Source of the DNA: CAWGMT01 sp963823675
Lineage (GTDB): Bacteria > Planctomycetota > Planctomycetia > Isosphaerales > Isosphaeraceae
Direction: 5' to 3'
NCBI GenBank assembly: GCA_963823675.1
Contig: CAWGMT010000005.1
Location: forward strand, 1-64,000
Length of the DNA: 64,000 nt
Part shown: in pieces, positions 36,623 to 48,281 of the stretch
Position numbering within the stretch: position 1 is the first letter of the stretch
How the letters are laid out: each line of letters begins with the position of its first letter
The notes under the pieces: generated by a model
Database searches by the model: none
What the model was told of the DNA's origin: nothing
What the model saw: only the letters and a program-made list of their open reading frames with translations
Translations under genes and position numbers: made by a program

Positions 36623-39600
36623 TCACTCCCGCGTCACGACGGCCTCGGTCGCCTGCCGGGTCGCGACGAAGTAGCGGATCGGCTTGCCGGCCTTGTCGAT
36701 CACGACGAAGGCGTGGGTCGCGAACGTCGACATGATCGAGTCCTTCCCGGGTTCGATGTGCTGATACTCTTTTTCCGCCCCATTGGAATCGATCCACTTG
36801 ATGCCGACGGGCCCGTCGGTGCGGTTGGCAAAGCGGATGGTCGTGCGAGCATCGCTTTGGCCCGATCGCAGGCCCGACTCGCGGCCGCGCGGGACAGGAT
36901 CGAGTCGGGGGAGCGGCAGGTACTGCGGAGGGGATAATGCCGGGTCGAGCCGGATCGCCTCGGCCCACGAGCGAAGGGCGTCTTCGGGCTGGAAGGCAGC
37001 GAGGGCGGCCTCGGCGCGCGTCTGCCAGTCTGGCCCCTTCGCACCCGCGCGTTCGCTAACCTTGCGCGCCACCTCGTAGCCCTCGACCCTCCGCGCGGCC
37101 GCGAAGAGGGCCGCCGCCAGCTCGCGCGGGTCGCCGGCCTTTCGCGCCCGGTCAACTTCGTCGTCGCGGGCTTTCCAGTAGGCGGCGTCGCAATCGGCCA
37201 GGCGGCCCTCCCGCGTGCGCCGGATAGGCCAGTCCCGCTCAAGGGCGATCTCCCATCGCCCCGCCTTGAGCCGCAGCCCGGCCTGCATTTCGCCGACCTC
37301 ACGCCAGCCGCCGACGGTTGCCGTCATCCGGCAGGCGAACCGCGCCCTGTCGCCCTCGATTGTCGCGGTCATGCCGTCGAAATAGATACGGACGCCGAGA
37401 CCGGCTGTATCGGCGAACTGGAGCTTGCGCGTCGCCCCGAAGCGTGTCTTGTCAACCGTTAGCTCGTAGGGGCCAGGCTCGCCGGTGCGTGCGTCGGTCT
37501 GCTTGAAGTCGTCGGCCAGCGCCGCGAGGACGGCCGCGAGGTCGCCCTTTTCCCAGCCGGCGATCGTCGTGCCGATCACGATGTCCTTGATGGCCTCGGC
37601 GCGGGGGTCGAGCGCGGGGTGGCCCAGGACGTGGTCGGCCTCGGCGCCATAGCGGAGGGCCAATTCGTTGCCGGAATAATCGCTGCTCCGCATCGCGTCC
37701 CGGAACCGGCCATACTCGCGGCGGGCATCCTCGGGCCGGCCCATGCGCTTGAGCGCCATGGCCGCGAAGGCAAGGTTGGCCGGGAGGATCTGTCCGGTGC
37801 TCGCATAAGCCGCGTCCCGGCCCGCGACCAGCCGCTGGTGAGCGTCGTCGTAGCGCCCGGCGCGATACAGGGCCTCGCCCAGCAGGGTGAGGTACTGGCT
37901 GCGCCCGGGGTTCGAGCGAAGGACCGCCTCGGCCTGTCGCACCGCCAGGGCGTAGTCGGCCGGGGTGCGGCCATCGGTCGCGACCGCATCGAGGGCCAGC
38001 TTCTCGATCGCCTCGACGTCCTCGGCGTGGTTTTCCGCCAGCCGCGCCGCGATCTCGCGGACGGTGTCATCGAGCGCGGTGTCGGCCTTGACCCGGGCGA
38101 TCACCTCGGACCGCAAGCCGACTTCGCGGAAGAGCGCCTCGATGCGCCGCAGGGCCGTAAGCTTGTCGAGCGCCTCGCGCGCGCGCGGATCTCGATCGAC
38201 TCGATCATCAGGCTGGCGCCCGGCTCGCCGTGGAACGCTCCCACCGACAGGCTGGCGCCCTCCTCGGTCATCAGCCGGCTCGAGACGGCCTCTTGGCCGT
38301 TGAGGAACAGAGTGATCCGCTCGGGCCGGCGGATAATGCGGACGTCGTGCGATCGGTTCGTGGCGACGGCGAGCGCGCGCGATTATCGACCACCGGTACG
38401 AATTGCATCGTGCTCAACCGCTTCAGGATGTCCGCGCCCGTCGCCGTGTAGGGATTCTCCGCGGCGCAGAGGTCGATCGCCTCGCCGCGAAAGGACGGCG
38501 CGACGGTCATGCCGATCTGGACGTTGGTGGGCCGATCGATCGAGAACCGGATCCGGACGTCGGTCGAGTCGGGCATCGCGCGACCCCTGAGCGTGACATA
38601 GGCGCCGTTAAACGTCCCGGCGAGCCCCGGGACCGTGAACGGACCGGTTGTGCCCGCCATCCGGCCGGATCGGACCGACCAGTTCCCGAAGGCGACCAGC
38701 CAGCGATCCATCGAGCCGCCCTGGCGGAAGTCCTCGCGGTACCAGACCGGCCAGTCTCCCGCGAGTGCATCGGACTGGTCGAGGCGAGCGTCGTAGACCT
38801 TGGCCGTGATGTCGTGGCCGCAGGTGGCGATCCGCCGCCCGTCGGGGCTGAAGATGGCCTGGTATACCTCGTGGGTGTGGTTGCGGAAGGTCAGTAGCTC
38901 GAAGCCCTTCTCGACGTCCCAAAGCTTGACGCTCGCGTCGTGGCTGGCCGAGACCAGCCGGGTTCCGTCGGGGCTGAATGAGAGGCCCATCACCACGGCC
39001 GTGTGCCCTTCCAGGGACCGAATCGGACGGCCGTCGGCGGCGTCGCGAATCTCGATCGCGCCGTCGGCCCGGCCGATTGCGAGCCGCTTCCCGTCGCGGT
39101 CGAGGGCCATCCTCAACCCCTTGGCCTCGACGCGGAACCGCTCGCGGCCGCCGTCGCGCCTCCATCGACGGAGGATGCCGTCTTCGGAGATTCCGTAGAG
39201 GCCGGAGCCATCGGGGCTGAAGGCCAGGTCGGTGACGGCGATGCTGGCGGTCGGGATCGCCTGGAGCTGACGGCCGGTCGCGACCTCCCAGATGCGGACC
39301 TCGCCGGGCTTCGACGCCGTGTATCGCATTCCCCCCAGGTAACGCGGCTCGCCGGCCGCGGCGGCCAGCAGCGTTTCATCGCAGCTCATCGCGATCGCCG
39401 TGGTGATCCCGGGGAGGCCCGCGAATGTCCGCTTCACTGCCAGGGTCTCGGGGTCGCGGAGCGTCACCCCTCCGGGGAAGGCGGCGACAAGCCCTGACCG
39501 CTGCTCCAGCCCCTTTCCGGCCGTCGCCGCGAGCAGCTTGCCGCCCGGCACGGAGACAACGCGCGTGTACGCGGCCCAGCCCTCTTCCCCAGGAGATTTC

Positions 39601-42323
39601 TTGGAGTCGTCCAGCGGGCTGCTGGCGATCTGCCGCCCGGACGACGCGTCCCAGAGTCGCAGCGTGCCATCGCGCGAACGTGGTCGCGAGCCGGCCCGCC
39701 GCGGTGAACGCGACCGACTCGACCGGGCCCAAGTGGCCGAAGAAGTTGGTGCATTCCTGCGTCAGGTGTCGGGCCAGAAAACTCTCCGCCTCGGCCGGGG
39801 TCTTGTCCTTCTTCTGCTGGGTCAAGAAGTCGTCGGGGAGGGTCTTCTCCAGGTTGAGGGCTTGGGCGACGTCCCAGATTCTTACGGTGGAATCGGCCCC
39901 CGCCGTCGCGCAGAGCCGGCCGTCGGGGCTGGCGGCCACGTCGAAGACGTACGCGTTGTTGCCGCGCAAGGTCAAGAGCTCCTGGCCGGTTCCCGCGTCC
40001 CAGATCCGCGCGGTGCGGTCCCATCCCGATGAAAGCACGCGACGGCCGTCGGCGCTCCAGGTCGCCGCATAGACCCAGCCGCGATGCCCCAGGAGCGTCC
40101 GATTCTTGCCGGGCCGTTCGACGTCCCAGAGTTTGATCGTATCGTCCAGCGACGCCGATGCGAGCGTCCGGCCGTCCGGGCTGAATCGCAGCGCGTAGGT
40201 CTCCGAGAGGTGGCCGATGAGCGAGACGGGACCGCCCCCGCGCGGGAGGTCCCAGAGCAGGATTGGACCGCTGCTCGTTGCGGCGGCGAGCCGCTTCCCG
40301 TCCGGGCCAAGCGCGAGCCGGACCCCGATGTTCCCGGTCTCCAGGTCGCTCGCCTTGATCTGGGCGATGAGCTTCTGGGTCGTCAGGTCCAGAACGAGGA
40401 TCGTGCCCGCGTGAGCGGTCGCCAGCAGGCGGTCGTCGGCGCTCAAGGCCATCCCGAGGATTCGCGAATTCCCGGCGGGGAACGTCGAGACGACCGAGCC
40501 GGTCACGGTGTCGTGGATCGTCGCGACCTCGCCGCTTATGGTCAGGACGGTTCGGCCGCTCGGGGAGATCGAGCAGCCGCGGTCGTGGGTGAACCTGTGG
40601 ACCACGCGCCGGGAGGCCACGTCCCAGACCAGGGCGGTGTTGTCCTGGGCGCCCTTCGTGATCAGGAGCTTACCGTCGGGGCCGAACTGAGCCTGCAAGA
40701 CCATGCCGATGTGGCCGCGGAGCACGGCTTGCTCGGAGTTGCAGAGGGCGTCGAGGTAGCTCCATTCCCACCCGCGCGGCGGCGGCGCAACCGGCCAGAA
40801 GGGTGCGGGCGCGGTTGACGTTATTCGCCAGGAATTCGCGGTAGGCCAGCGATACCGTGGAGGCGTAGAGCTGATCGGCGGTGCGGTCGCGCTCGCGGGC
40901 AAGGGCGCCGCGGGAATTCTCCGCCTCGGCCCGCGCAAGGTCGGCGGCCACACGAGCCGATTCGGCCCGGTCGCGGGCATCGTCGGCCGCGACACTGCGC
41001 AAGAGTCTCGGCCAGCCGCAGCCGGGACTGGCGGATTGCGACGATCGGGCTGGCGATGGCGACGAGCAGGATCGCCGCGGCGGCGATCGCGCCGGAGGAG
41101 GCGACGGCCGGATTGCGGCGGCACCATCGCCAGGCGCGCTCGGCCGGGCCGACCGGCCGGGCGACGATCGGCCGGCCCTCGAGGTAGCGGGCCAGCTCGA
41201 GGGCGACGTCGGCGGCGGTGGCGTACCGCTTGGCGGGGACCTTCTGGAGACACTTCAGGCAGATCGTCTCGAGGTCGCGGTCGACCTGGGGGTTGAGCGT
41301 GCGGGGCGAGACCGGCTCGCGTTCCACGACCTGGATCATCGTGTCCAAGGGCGACGACGCCTGGAACGGCGGGCGGCCGGTGATCAGAGCATAGAGGGTG
41401 GCGCCCAGGGCGTAGATGTCGGCGGCCGGGCCCAGGCCCCGGCGCGGATCGCCACCTGCTCCGGCGGCATGTAGCTGGGCGTGCCCATCGCCTGGCCGGT
41501 GGCGGTCAGTTCGTCCTTGCCGCCGACCACCTTCGCCAGGCCGAAGTCGGTGACTTGCGGCCGGCCCTGGCGATCGAGCAGGATATTCCCGGGCTTCAGG
41601 TCGCGGTGGATGACGCCCTGACGGTGTGCGTGGTCGATCGCCTCGGCCACCTGGCGCAATCAGCGCGGCTGCGTCGCGCGACGGCAGCGGGCCGGCGCGC
41701 ATTTTGTCTGTCAGGCTCTCCCCCTCGACGAAGGCCATCGAGAAGAAGTGGCGGCCGTCGTGCTCACCGATCTCGAAGATCGGCACGATCCCGGGATGCA
41801 CCAGGTTCGCGGCTGCCTCGGCCTCGAGGTGAAACCGCCTGACGTCCTGCGCGGAGGCGAACTCGCCCGACAGGATCATCTTGAGGGCGACGACGCGGTT
41901 CAAGCTGACCTGCCGCGCCCGGTAGACGACCCCCATCCCGCCCCGGGCGATCTCATTCAGCAATTCGTAATCGCCGAAATACCGGACGAGCCCGCCCGGA
42001 CCGGACGTCGCGGGCTCCTCGTCGCTCGGGCCGCCGACCGGGGTCCTTTGTTCGCCGACCGCCCCGAATGCGGGCGGCGCGATTGTCGGGGCCTCGGCCG
42101 CACTGGGCCCAGCCGCCGAAGGATACACCGTCTCCGCCTCGTGCGGCGGCGGCACGATTGTCGGAGCCCCGGTCGCACCGGGCCCAGCCGTCGGAGGATT
42201 CACCGTCTCCGCCTCGTGCGGCGGCACGATTGTCGGGGCCTCGCCGATCCCGTCCGCCCCCCGCGACGTCGGGGCGCCCGACCCCTCTTGCGGCTGCGTT
42301 GCCGCTGATTCCTGCGATGGCAT
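36623..42323 (-). CDS. Giant Ser/Thr kinase - WD40 - TPR - VHL-beta-like protein (several frameshifts)
   Basis: This is about 1,900 residues, reconstructed across shifts near 41660, 41440, 41003, 40800, 39680 and 38380. A Pro/Ala-rich head with PTIVPP repeats leads to a PknB-type kinase: GGMGVVYRA, VALKMI, HRDLKPGN, DFGLAK, PPEQ. Next are a membrane helix (IAAAAILLVAIASPIVAI), WD40 repeats (AWxxDGRR, WDVERPGK), a LamG-like region with GNWSVRSGRMAG, TPR-like helices, and a C-terminal RFANRTDGPVGIKWIDSNG domain resembling the VHL beta domain. It is likely a membrane sensor kinase. Motifs persist over every shift, arguing for indels. The second kinase lies just upstream on the same strand. Confidence 0.75.
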
Positions 42324-42528
42324 GGGTCCGTCTCGCTCCCTCCGATGAGATCTGAATTCGAGCCGGGTTAACGTATCAAGAGCGTTGGACGCAAGCAAGC
42401 CCGATGACAGTTGCGAAGCGCCCCTCGATCAGGGTCAGGCGCTTGGACCACCGATTGTCGACTAGAAGCCAAAGTGTGTCACCGCGAAGCGCCGCCGACG
42501 ACTCAGTTACTCTTTCCCCAGGCGTGTC

Positions 42529-45500
42529 TCATTTCGCAAAGCCCCCAGGCTGGCTATGTGCTGGCTCGGACTGGTCCCCAGCGCCGCGCCAGAGGCGAAC
42601 CTCGAACTGTTCTGCGGGGCCCGTACGGCTGAGCGTGGCCAGAGCCTTGCCATCAGGAGAGAAACGAAGGAGAATTGTCGGGCCGCTGAAACCTTCGAGG
42701 GTCAATAATTCCTCGCCGGTTGCAACGTCCCAGAGCGCGACGGTGTGATCGTCATACCCGTTCAAGGCAAGTGTGTTCCCGTCCGATGAGAACTCGATGA
42801 AGCGTGTTGGCGCAAATTGTGTGGTAAAGACCTTGACGAGTTCCAACGTCTCGAGGGACCGCAAATCGACATCGCGTGACCAGCGCTTGACCGAGGCGGC
42901 GAAACGGCCGTCCGGCGAAAAGCCCACTTTAATGATGCGGGCATCCAGCGTGCGTGAAGTTATTCTCATTTGGCCCGTCGTCGGGTTCCACCATTCGAGC
43001 TTACCATCCTCGAGTTGGGTCATCAGCTCCTGCGAGGGGCTCCACGGACAATCGATCGCGGTACTCCAAGGGACGCGGATTACGCGTCGTCGCGCCAGGT
43101 CCCAGAGCTGAGGGTAGGGTTGTTCGAGATACGCGAAGAGAAGGTAGCGATCGTCAGGTGAGAATTCGAGAAGGTTGGCCTTTCTCACGGCGGGATCCGG
43201 AAGGCTTTCACGGTGATCGGTCGTCAGATCGGTCAGCGTTGCCGTGCCATCTTCGTTCCAGACGGCCACGAGGCGGCCGTCGTGGGAGAACGCACAGCTC
43301 CTTGGCGAGCCGGTCAGGTTTAGCGGCTTCCGTTCGACGAGCGATCCGGAACGAACATCCCAGCGCGTAACCGCGCACCGAGGCTCGAGCTCAAAAACCA
43401 TCAAGGTTCGTCCGTCCGGCGAGAACCCGAACATCCTCGGTGCCGTGACTGGCAGCTTGAAGCGATCTTGGGGCGATTTGAGGTCCCAGAGCTTGACCGT
43501 GCCATCCTGGCCGGAGGAGGCCAGCGTCCGGCCGTCGTGCGAGAGGCAGAGATCCCAGACTCGAAGCGAATGGCCCACGTACAGGCCAACCTGCATTCCG
43601 GTGGCCGCGTCCCACGCCCGGATCGTCTCGTCGTCGCTCGAGGAGTAGATCGTCCGATCATCGGCCGAGAAGGCCACGGCGAAAACCCCTCCGGTGTGGC
43701 CCCGGAATTCACGCAGCAAGCGCCCGTGACGGGCATCCCAGAGCCGAACCGGGTTGTTGTCACTCTCGTGCGCCGTGGCCAGGGTCGCCCCGTCTTGCGA
43801 GAAAGCTAATGCCTGGGCACCGGCGCTATTCGGTAGAGCGACGACGAGGTCTCCCGCGGGCCACTTCCAAAGCTTGGCGGCCCCTGATCCCGCCGTTGCC
43901 AGGATCGAGCCATCCGGCGAAAAGACGAAATTCTCAAGATCGCGGTCGCCGGTCCGGAACTCGCCTCGGACGCTGCCGTTCCTCCGGTCGCGGATCACGA
44001 CGTGACCGTTGCTCCTGCTACCGGTGACGATGCTTGTGCCGTCAGGACTGAACCGGACGACAACAGCATCACCAGTGTCGGCGGGCCCTTTCAATTGGCA
44101 AAGGCCCGTCGCGGTCTCCCACAGCTTGAGCACGCCGTCGTCGTCGACGGTGGCGACGGTCCTGCCGTCGGCCGAGAAGGTCGCGACGTTCACTTCCCTT
44201 TGAGAGGCCACGATCTCCAGGACCGGTTGCCAGCGCGACGTGTCCCAGATCCGCACTGTGCCGTCCTTGCCGGCGCTCGCCAGCAAGTCGCCGCTGGGAG
44301 AGAACTCGACGTCGTATACGTCGCGGCGATGGCCGGTCAGGGTCCGCACTTCGCCATGGCTGCGATGCCAGAGGTGATACCAGGGGAAGCCGCGCAGGTC
44401 CGATTCGCCGGGGAGCGGTCGATTGCGCCCGAGAATCTCATCGGCCAGGTGCGTGCGTTGGTGTTGAATGTGTTCGCGTGCCTGACGGATGCCGGCGACG
44501 TAGCGAGCCCGGCGCGCCGCCAGAGCGCGATCGCTAACCTCATCCCGCAGCCGCTGGGCGGATTCTCGATTTGCGTCCAATCGGCGCTCGAACCAAGATC
44601 GGGCTGCCACGAGCGTTCCCACCCAAAGAGCCAAGAGCGCGACGACAACCACCGCGGCCGGATGCCGCCTGGCCTGGCGCCGCAGTACTTCCCAGGGGCG
44701 CGGTGGCCGTGCCACGATTGGCTCGCGGTTCAAGAACCGGTTGAGATCCTCGCCGAGTGAACGGGCACTCGCATAACGCCGTTCCGGGTTCTTTTCCAGG
44801 CATTTCAGACAAATCGCCTCGAGGTCGCGGGGCACGTCGCGCCGGCGGCGGCGGGGCGCAATCGGCTCGTTGTTCACGACCTCGTGAAGAGTTTCAAGTT
44901 CGGTCTTGCCCCGGTGCGGTGGACGACCGCAGAGCAAGACGTAGAGGATCGCACCAAGACTGTAGACGTCGGCCGCCGGGCCGACCTTCCTCCCTTCGGC
45001 CTGTTCCGGGGCCATATAGGGCGCCGAGCCCATCGCGGCGAAGCTCGCCGTGATCTCTTCACCGGGCCTGTCCATCAATCGCGCCAGGCCGAAATCCGTG
45101 ATGCGCGGCATGAATTCCTGCTCGATGGGCGACGGTTCGCCGTTTGACTCAGGGGCCCCGGCCTGTCCCTCGGCACGCTGGAGCAAGATGTTCGACGGCT
45201 TGATGTCCCGGTGCAAGACGCCGCGCTCGTGTGCGTGCCGGACCGCATCCGCCAGGTCCGCGGCGAGCCGGGCTGCGAGCCGGGGAGGCACGGGCTCGGT
45301 CTGTTCGCGCAGCCACGCGGCCAGCGTGGGACCGTCGCAATAGGCCGAGGCCAGGTAACAGACTGAATTGACCTCACCAGCCTCATAGAGAGCAACCAGG
45401 TTGGGGTGGTCGAGCGCAGCGGCGGCTTTGGCCTCGCGGGCGAAGCGCAGACGGGCTTCGGGAGTGAGCAGGGCCTCGGCCCGCGGCAGCTTGAGCGCCA

Positions 45501-45873
45501 CCGGCCGTTTCAAGGCACTGTCGATTGCCAGGAAAACGACCCCGAACCCGCCCCGGCCCAGCTCGCGAACGATTTGGAACCGGCCGAATGCCGCGTCGAC
45601 GGGCGTGTCACCGCGGCCGCTCTCCGTCGACGAGGAGACCCTATATTCGCTCCTCGGCCAAACACGCTCGAGAAGTTGCAGGCTCGCCCGCGCGGCCATA
45701 TAGGCCGCCAGCGCGTCGGGGCCTTCGGGCAGCGAATGGTCCGAATCGGGGACTTCGCCGCTGATGAGGGCCTCATCAAACACTTCCGCCTGGGCCGCGA
45801 TCTGGTCTTCGGGGTCGTCGTGATTCATGGTGTCGACCGTAGGAGCCGGCTCCGCCCCGGGGGTAGTCATCAC
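42529..45873 (-). CDS. Ser/Thr protein kinase with C-terminal WD40 propeller
   Basis: An intact protein of 1,114 residues. The kinase domain (about 100-370) has GRGGFGVVFLA, VALKLP (Lys), HRDIKPSN, ITDFGLARL and the APEQ loop. A membrane helix, VVVVALLALWVGTLVAA, follows near 420. About eleven WD40 blades then run to the C-terminus (GHRRDVYDVEFSPSG, ASAGKDGTVRIWD, SSDDETIRAWD). The cytoplasmic kinase would be signalled by an outer or periplasmic propeller. Its ATG overlaps the stop of the ECF sigma gene (ATGA), showing coupled translation. This pairing is common in planctomycetes. Confidence 0.93.
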   Translation of the reverse strand: MMTTPGAEPAPTVDTMNHDDPEDQIAAQAEVFDEALISGEVPDSDHSLPEGPDALAAYMAARASLQLLERVWPRSEYRVSSSTESGRGDTPVDAAFGRFQIVRELGRGGFGVVFLAIDSALKRPVALKLPRAEALLTPEARLRFAREAKAAAALDHPNLVALYEAGEVNSVCYLASAYCDGPTLAAWLREQTEPVPPRLAARLAADLADAVRHAHERGVLHRDIKPSNILLQRAEGQAGAPESNGEPSPIEQEFMPRITDFGLARLMDRPGEEITASFAAMGSAPYMAPEQAEGRKVGPAADVYSLGAILYVLLCGRPPHRGKTELETLHEVVNNEPIAPRRRRRDVPRDLEAICLKCLEKNPERRYASARSLGEDLNRFLNREPIVARPPRPWEVLRRQARRHPAAVVVVALLALWVGTLVAARSWFERRLDANRESAQRLRDEVSDRALAARRARYVAGIRQAREHIQHQRTHLADEILGRNRPLPGESDLRGFPWYHLWHRSHGEVRTLTGHRRDVYDVEFSPSGDLLASAGKDGTVRIWDTSRWQPVLEIVASQREVNVATFSADGRTVATVDDDGVLKLWETATGLCQLKGPADTGDAVVVRFSPDGTSIVTGSRSNGHVVIRDRRNGSVRGEFRTGDRDLENFVFSPDGSILATAGSGAAKLWKWPAGDLVVALPNSAGAQALAFSQDGATLATAHESDNNPVRLWDARHGRLLREFRGHTGGVFAVAFSADDRTIYSSSDDETIRAWDAATGMQVGLYVGHSLRVWDLCLSHDGRTLASSGQDGTVKLWDLKSPQDRFKLPVTAPRMFGFSPDGRTLMVFELEPRCAVTRWDVRSGSLVERKPLNLTGSPRSCAFSHDGRLVAVWNEDGTATLTDLTTDHRESLPDPAVRKANLLEFSPDDRYLLFAYLEQPYPQLWDLARRRVIRVPWSTAIDCPWSPSQELMTQLEDGKLEWWNPTTGQMRITSRTLDARIIKVGFSPDGRFAASVKRWSRDVDLRSLETLELVKVFTTQFAPTRFIEFSSDGNTLALNGYDDHTVALWDVATGEELLTLEGFSGPTILLRFSPDGKALATLSRTGPAEQFEVRLWRGAGDQSEPAHSQPGGFAK

Positions 45874-46553
45874 AACTTCGTGCTTGTCTCAATTCTCCCG
45901 GTCAACTCTCTTTGGAGCCGCTCGAGTGCCCGGAGCCAGAGCTTGCGGGCCGCGACGTTTGAACAACCCAGGCGGCGTCCCATCTCGTCGAAGCTGCAGC
46001 TTTCATGGTGCCGCCAGAGCACGGCATGTCTCATGTTCTGGGGAAGCCTTCCCAGGGCCGCGATCAGGGCCGACTCTTCTTCGCGTCGCGCTGCCCGGCC
46101 GCCGGGCGACGTGTGATCGGCGGCCAGGGCCAGGTCAACGTCTTGACCGGCCAGGCCGGCATCGAGCGACACCTCCCGCCCCAGCCATCGCTTCTTGGTC
46201 CCGCGGTACCGCCGCGCCACGTGTGCCACCTGGTTCATGAGCAGCTTTCGAAGCCAGGCACGCAGTGCTTCCTGACTGCGCCCCTCGAACCGATGGAACA
46301 CCCGATGGGCTTCCACCAGCGTCTCCTGCACGACGTCGGACGCCCCTTCCTTGGTCTTGAGCTCGGGCGTCAGCGCCCGCTCGGCAACCCTCAGCAGGTA
46401 AGTGCGAAAGCCCTCGATCACATCGTCGTTCGCCTCGCGAAGTGCCCCAGGCACAGCCGTCGGCATCGACCCGCCGCAATCGTTTGTCGGCCGGAGAGCC
46501 AGCTCTGCTGCCGCCCTTTCCAGAAATGGTTCCGTTCGAAATGCGCGCTTCAC
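45870..46553 (-). CDS. ECF-type RNA polymerase sigma factor (planctomycete group)
   Basis: A protein of 227 residues. Region 2 is visible as YLLRVAERALTPELKTKEGASD with VVQETLVEAHRVFHRFEG (the DxVQET core), and region 4 as ALGRLPQNMRHAVLWRHHE then SFDEMGRRLGCSNVAARKLW, a helix-turn-helix. No anti-sigma gene is adjacent. Instead it overlaps the kinase-WD40 gene, suggesting that phosphorylation controls its activity. The likely target is the nearby exported-protein gene or genes elsewhere; no promoter consensus could be set. Confidence 0.92.
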   Translation of the reverse strand: MKRAFRTEPFLERAAAELALRPTNDCGGSMPTAVPGALREANDDVIEGFRTYLLRVAERALTPELKTKEGASDVVQETLVEAHRVFHRFEGRSQEALRAWLRKLLMNQVAHVARRYRGTKKRWLGREVSLDAGLAGQDVDLALAADHTSPGGRAARREEESALIAALGRLPQNMRHAVLWRHHESCSFDEMGRRLGCSNVAARKLWLRALERLQRELTGRIETSTKL

Positions 46554-46790
46554 TCATGACCCCGAGATTACCTGCGACCCTCCAATTACTTCAAGCACCC
46601 GCTCATCAAAACCACAGAGGCCGCAAAAAAAAACGCGCGGAGGTTCAGAAATCGACGGCAAACGGACTTTATCACGGGAGGGCTTATTAGCCGCTGATCG
46701 TCGCTACCCGGCGGCAGCGGGTTTTTCGTTCCACGCACCTCGATGATCAAAACCGCGACAACACGCATCTCTTGCAAAGCGATCGAGCGT

Positions 46791-46908
46791 TCTCGTTCCC
46801 ATGCTCCCGCGTGGGAGTGTTCCTGTGCGACGCTCCGCGTCGCCTGGGTTAGCGGGACGCGGGAGCGACCAGAAACGCCGTTCCCACGCGGGAGTGTGGG
46901 AACGAGAA
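46791..46908. repeat. Complex palindromic repeat, TCTCGTTCCCA...GGGAACGAGA
   Basis: The outer arms TCTCGTTCCCATGCTCCCGC and the matching GGGAACGAGA end enclose an inner perfect hairpin GCGACGC-TCC-GCGTCGC (46827-46843). It lies in the 405-bp space between the sigma gene and the divergent PEP-CTERM gene, upstream of both starts. The rest of that space shows no gene. Confidence 0.85.
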
Positions 46909-46958
46909 ACCCGTGTGCCTTCGACAACAAGGTCACAACGAAAAGGATCGAACCGCCA

Positions 46959-48218
46959 ATGCGTCGCCACCGATCGTTAGCGTTCTTTGCTTCGATGATC
47001 GTCGCCTCCGTTGCGACATCCAGTCTGACGGGTCGCGTCAACGCGGCGTCAATCACAACCCTCGCGTCGTTCGACTACAACACGACCGGCAACGCCCTCA
47101 CCTCCGGCGTGGTCGTCAACGGGCAGGGCAACCTGTTCGGCGTCGTTAGCGAGGGACCGCCGGGATACTATGGCGCGGTGTACGAGGTCGCGGCCGGTTC
47201 GAACACGATCAGCCCCCTCGCTTATTTTAGCGGTACGAACGGTGCAAATCCGGCGAACACCCCGGTGCTCGACGCTCAGGGCAACCTCTACGGTACGACT
47301 TACCAGGGCGGTGCCAACGGCGTCGGCACGGTGTACGAGGTTGCGGCCGGTTCGAACACGATCACCACCCTCGCTTCCTTCACCGCGGGCGCTCCCTACG
47401 GCACGAGCGGGGGCGTCGTCGTCGACGCTCACGGTAACCTTTTCGGTACGACCGCGATCGGCGGCGCCTACGGCTTCGGCACGGTGTTTGAGATCGTGGC
47501 CGGTTCGCACACAATCACCACCATCGCTTCTTTCGACAACACCACGACCGGCCAATCCCCGTACGGCGCGTTGGCCCTTGATAGTCATGGCAATCTTTAC
47601 GGTTTGGCTCAAGCGGCCGTCAACGGCAACCTCTACGGCAGGGTGTTCGAGATCGCGGCCGGTTCAAACACGATCACCACGCTCGCGACTTTCGACTCCA
47701 CCAACAACAACGGGGGCCCGACTCACGGCGTCGTTGTCGACGCTCACGGAAACGTCTACGGTACGACTTTGGGCCAAACGAGCCCCGCCTCGATTTACGA
47801 GATCGCGGCGGGTTCGCACACGATTACCACCCTCGCGAATTTCGACAACGCTACAACCGGCAGCTACCCGTACGGGGGCGTGATTCTCGACAGTCAGGGC
47901 AACCTCTTCGGTGCGACCGCCGGTGGCGGCGCCTACTACGCGGGCGTGGTTTACGAGCTCGCGGCCGGTTCCAGCACGATTACCCCCGTCGCTTATTTCC
48001 TCGGCGAACCCAACGGCAACCAACCGTTGGGCGGCCTGGCTCTCGACGCGGAGGGCAACCTGTATGGTACGACCTACTATGGCGGTACCACCAACGGCGG
48101 CACGGTGTACGAAGTCGCGGGCGTCGCCGCCGCCGTGCCCGAACCCTCCGCGATAATCCTCGCTGCCCCGGCGCTCCTCGTTGCGGCCATCCTGGCTCGA
48201 CGCCGCCGCAACGGCTAG
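46959..48218 (+). CDS. GloVer tandem-repeat PEP-CTERM protein
   Basis: A protein of 419 residues, intact. A signal peptide (FFASMIVASVATSSLTG) leads into about eight repeats of 45-50 residues with the GloVer (TIGR03803-type) signature: GxLYGTTxxGG, GTVYEVAAGSNTITTLASF. The C-terminus is a PEP-CTERM signal (VPEPSA, hydrophobic stretch, RRRRNG). It is an exported beta-propeller-like protein anchored by an exosortase system. Codons in repeats are nearly identical, suggesting recent repeat exchange. AAGGA precedes the ATG at 46959. It is divergent from the ECF sigma gene. Confidence 0.88.
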   Translation: MRRHRSLAFFASMIVASVATSSLTGRVNAASITTLASFDYNTTGNALTSGVVVNGQGNLFGVVSEGPPGYYGAVYEVAAGSNTISPLAYFSGTNGANPANTPVLDAQGNLYGTTYQGGANGVGTVYEVAAGSNTITTLASFTAGAPYGTSGGVVVDAHGNLFGTTAIGGAYGFGTVFEIVAGSHTITTIASFDNTTTGQSPYGALALDSHGNLYGLAQAAVNGNLYGRVFEIAAGSNTITTLATFDSTNNNGGPTHGVVVDAHGNVYGTTLGQTSPASIYEIAAGSHTITTLANFDNATTGSYPYGGVILDSQGNLFGATAGGGAYYAGVVYELAAGSSTITPVAYFLGEPNGNQPLGGLALDAEGNLYGTTYYGGTTNGGTVYEVAGVAAAVPEPSAIILAAPALLVAAILARRRRNG

Positions 48219-48281
48219 ACCGCGAGCGAGACACACCCGGGTGGGTCAATCGCCGCCGTCGCGCCGGCGGACTTCGCCCCC

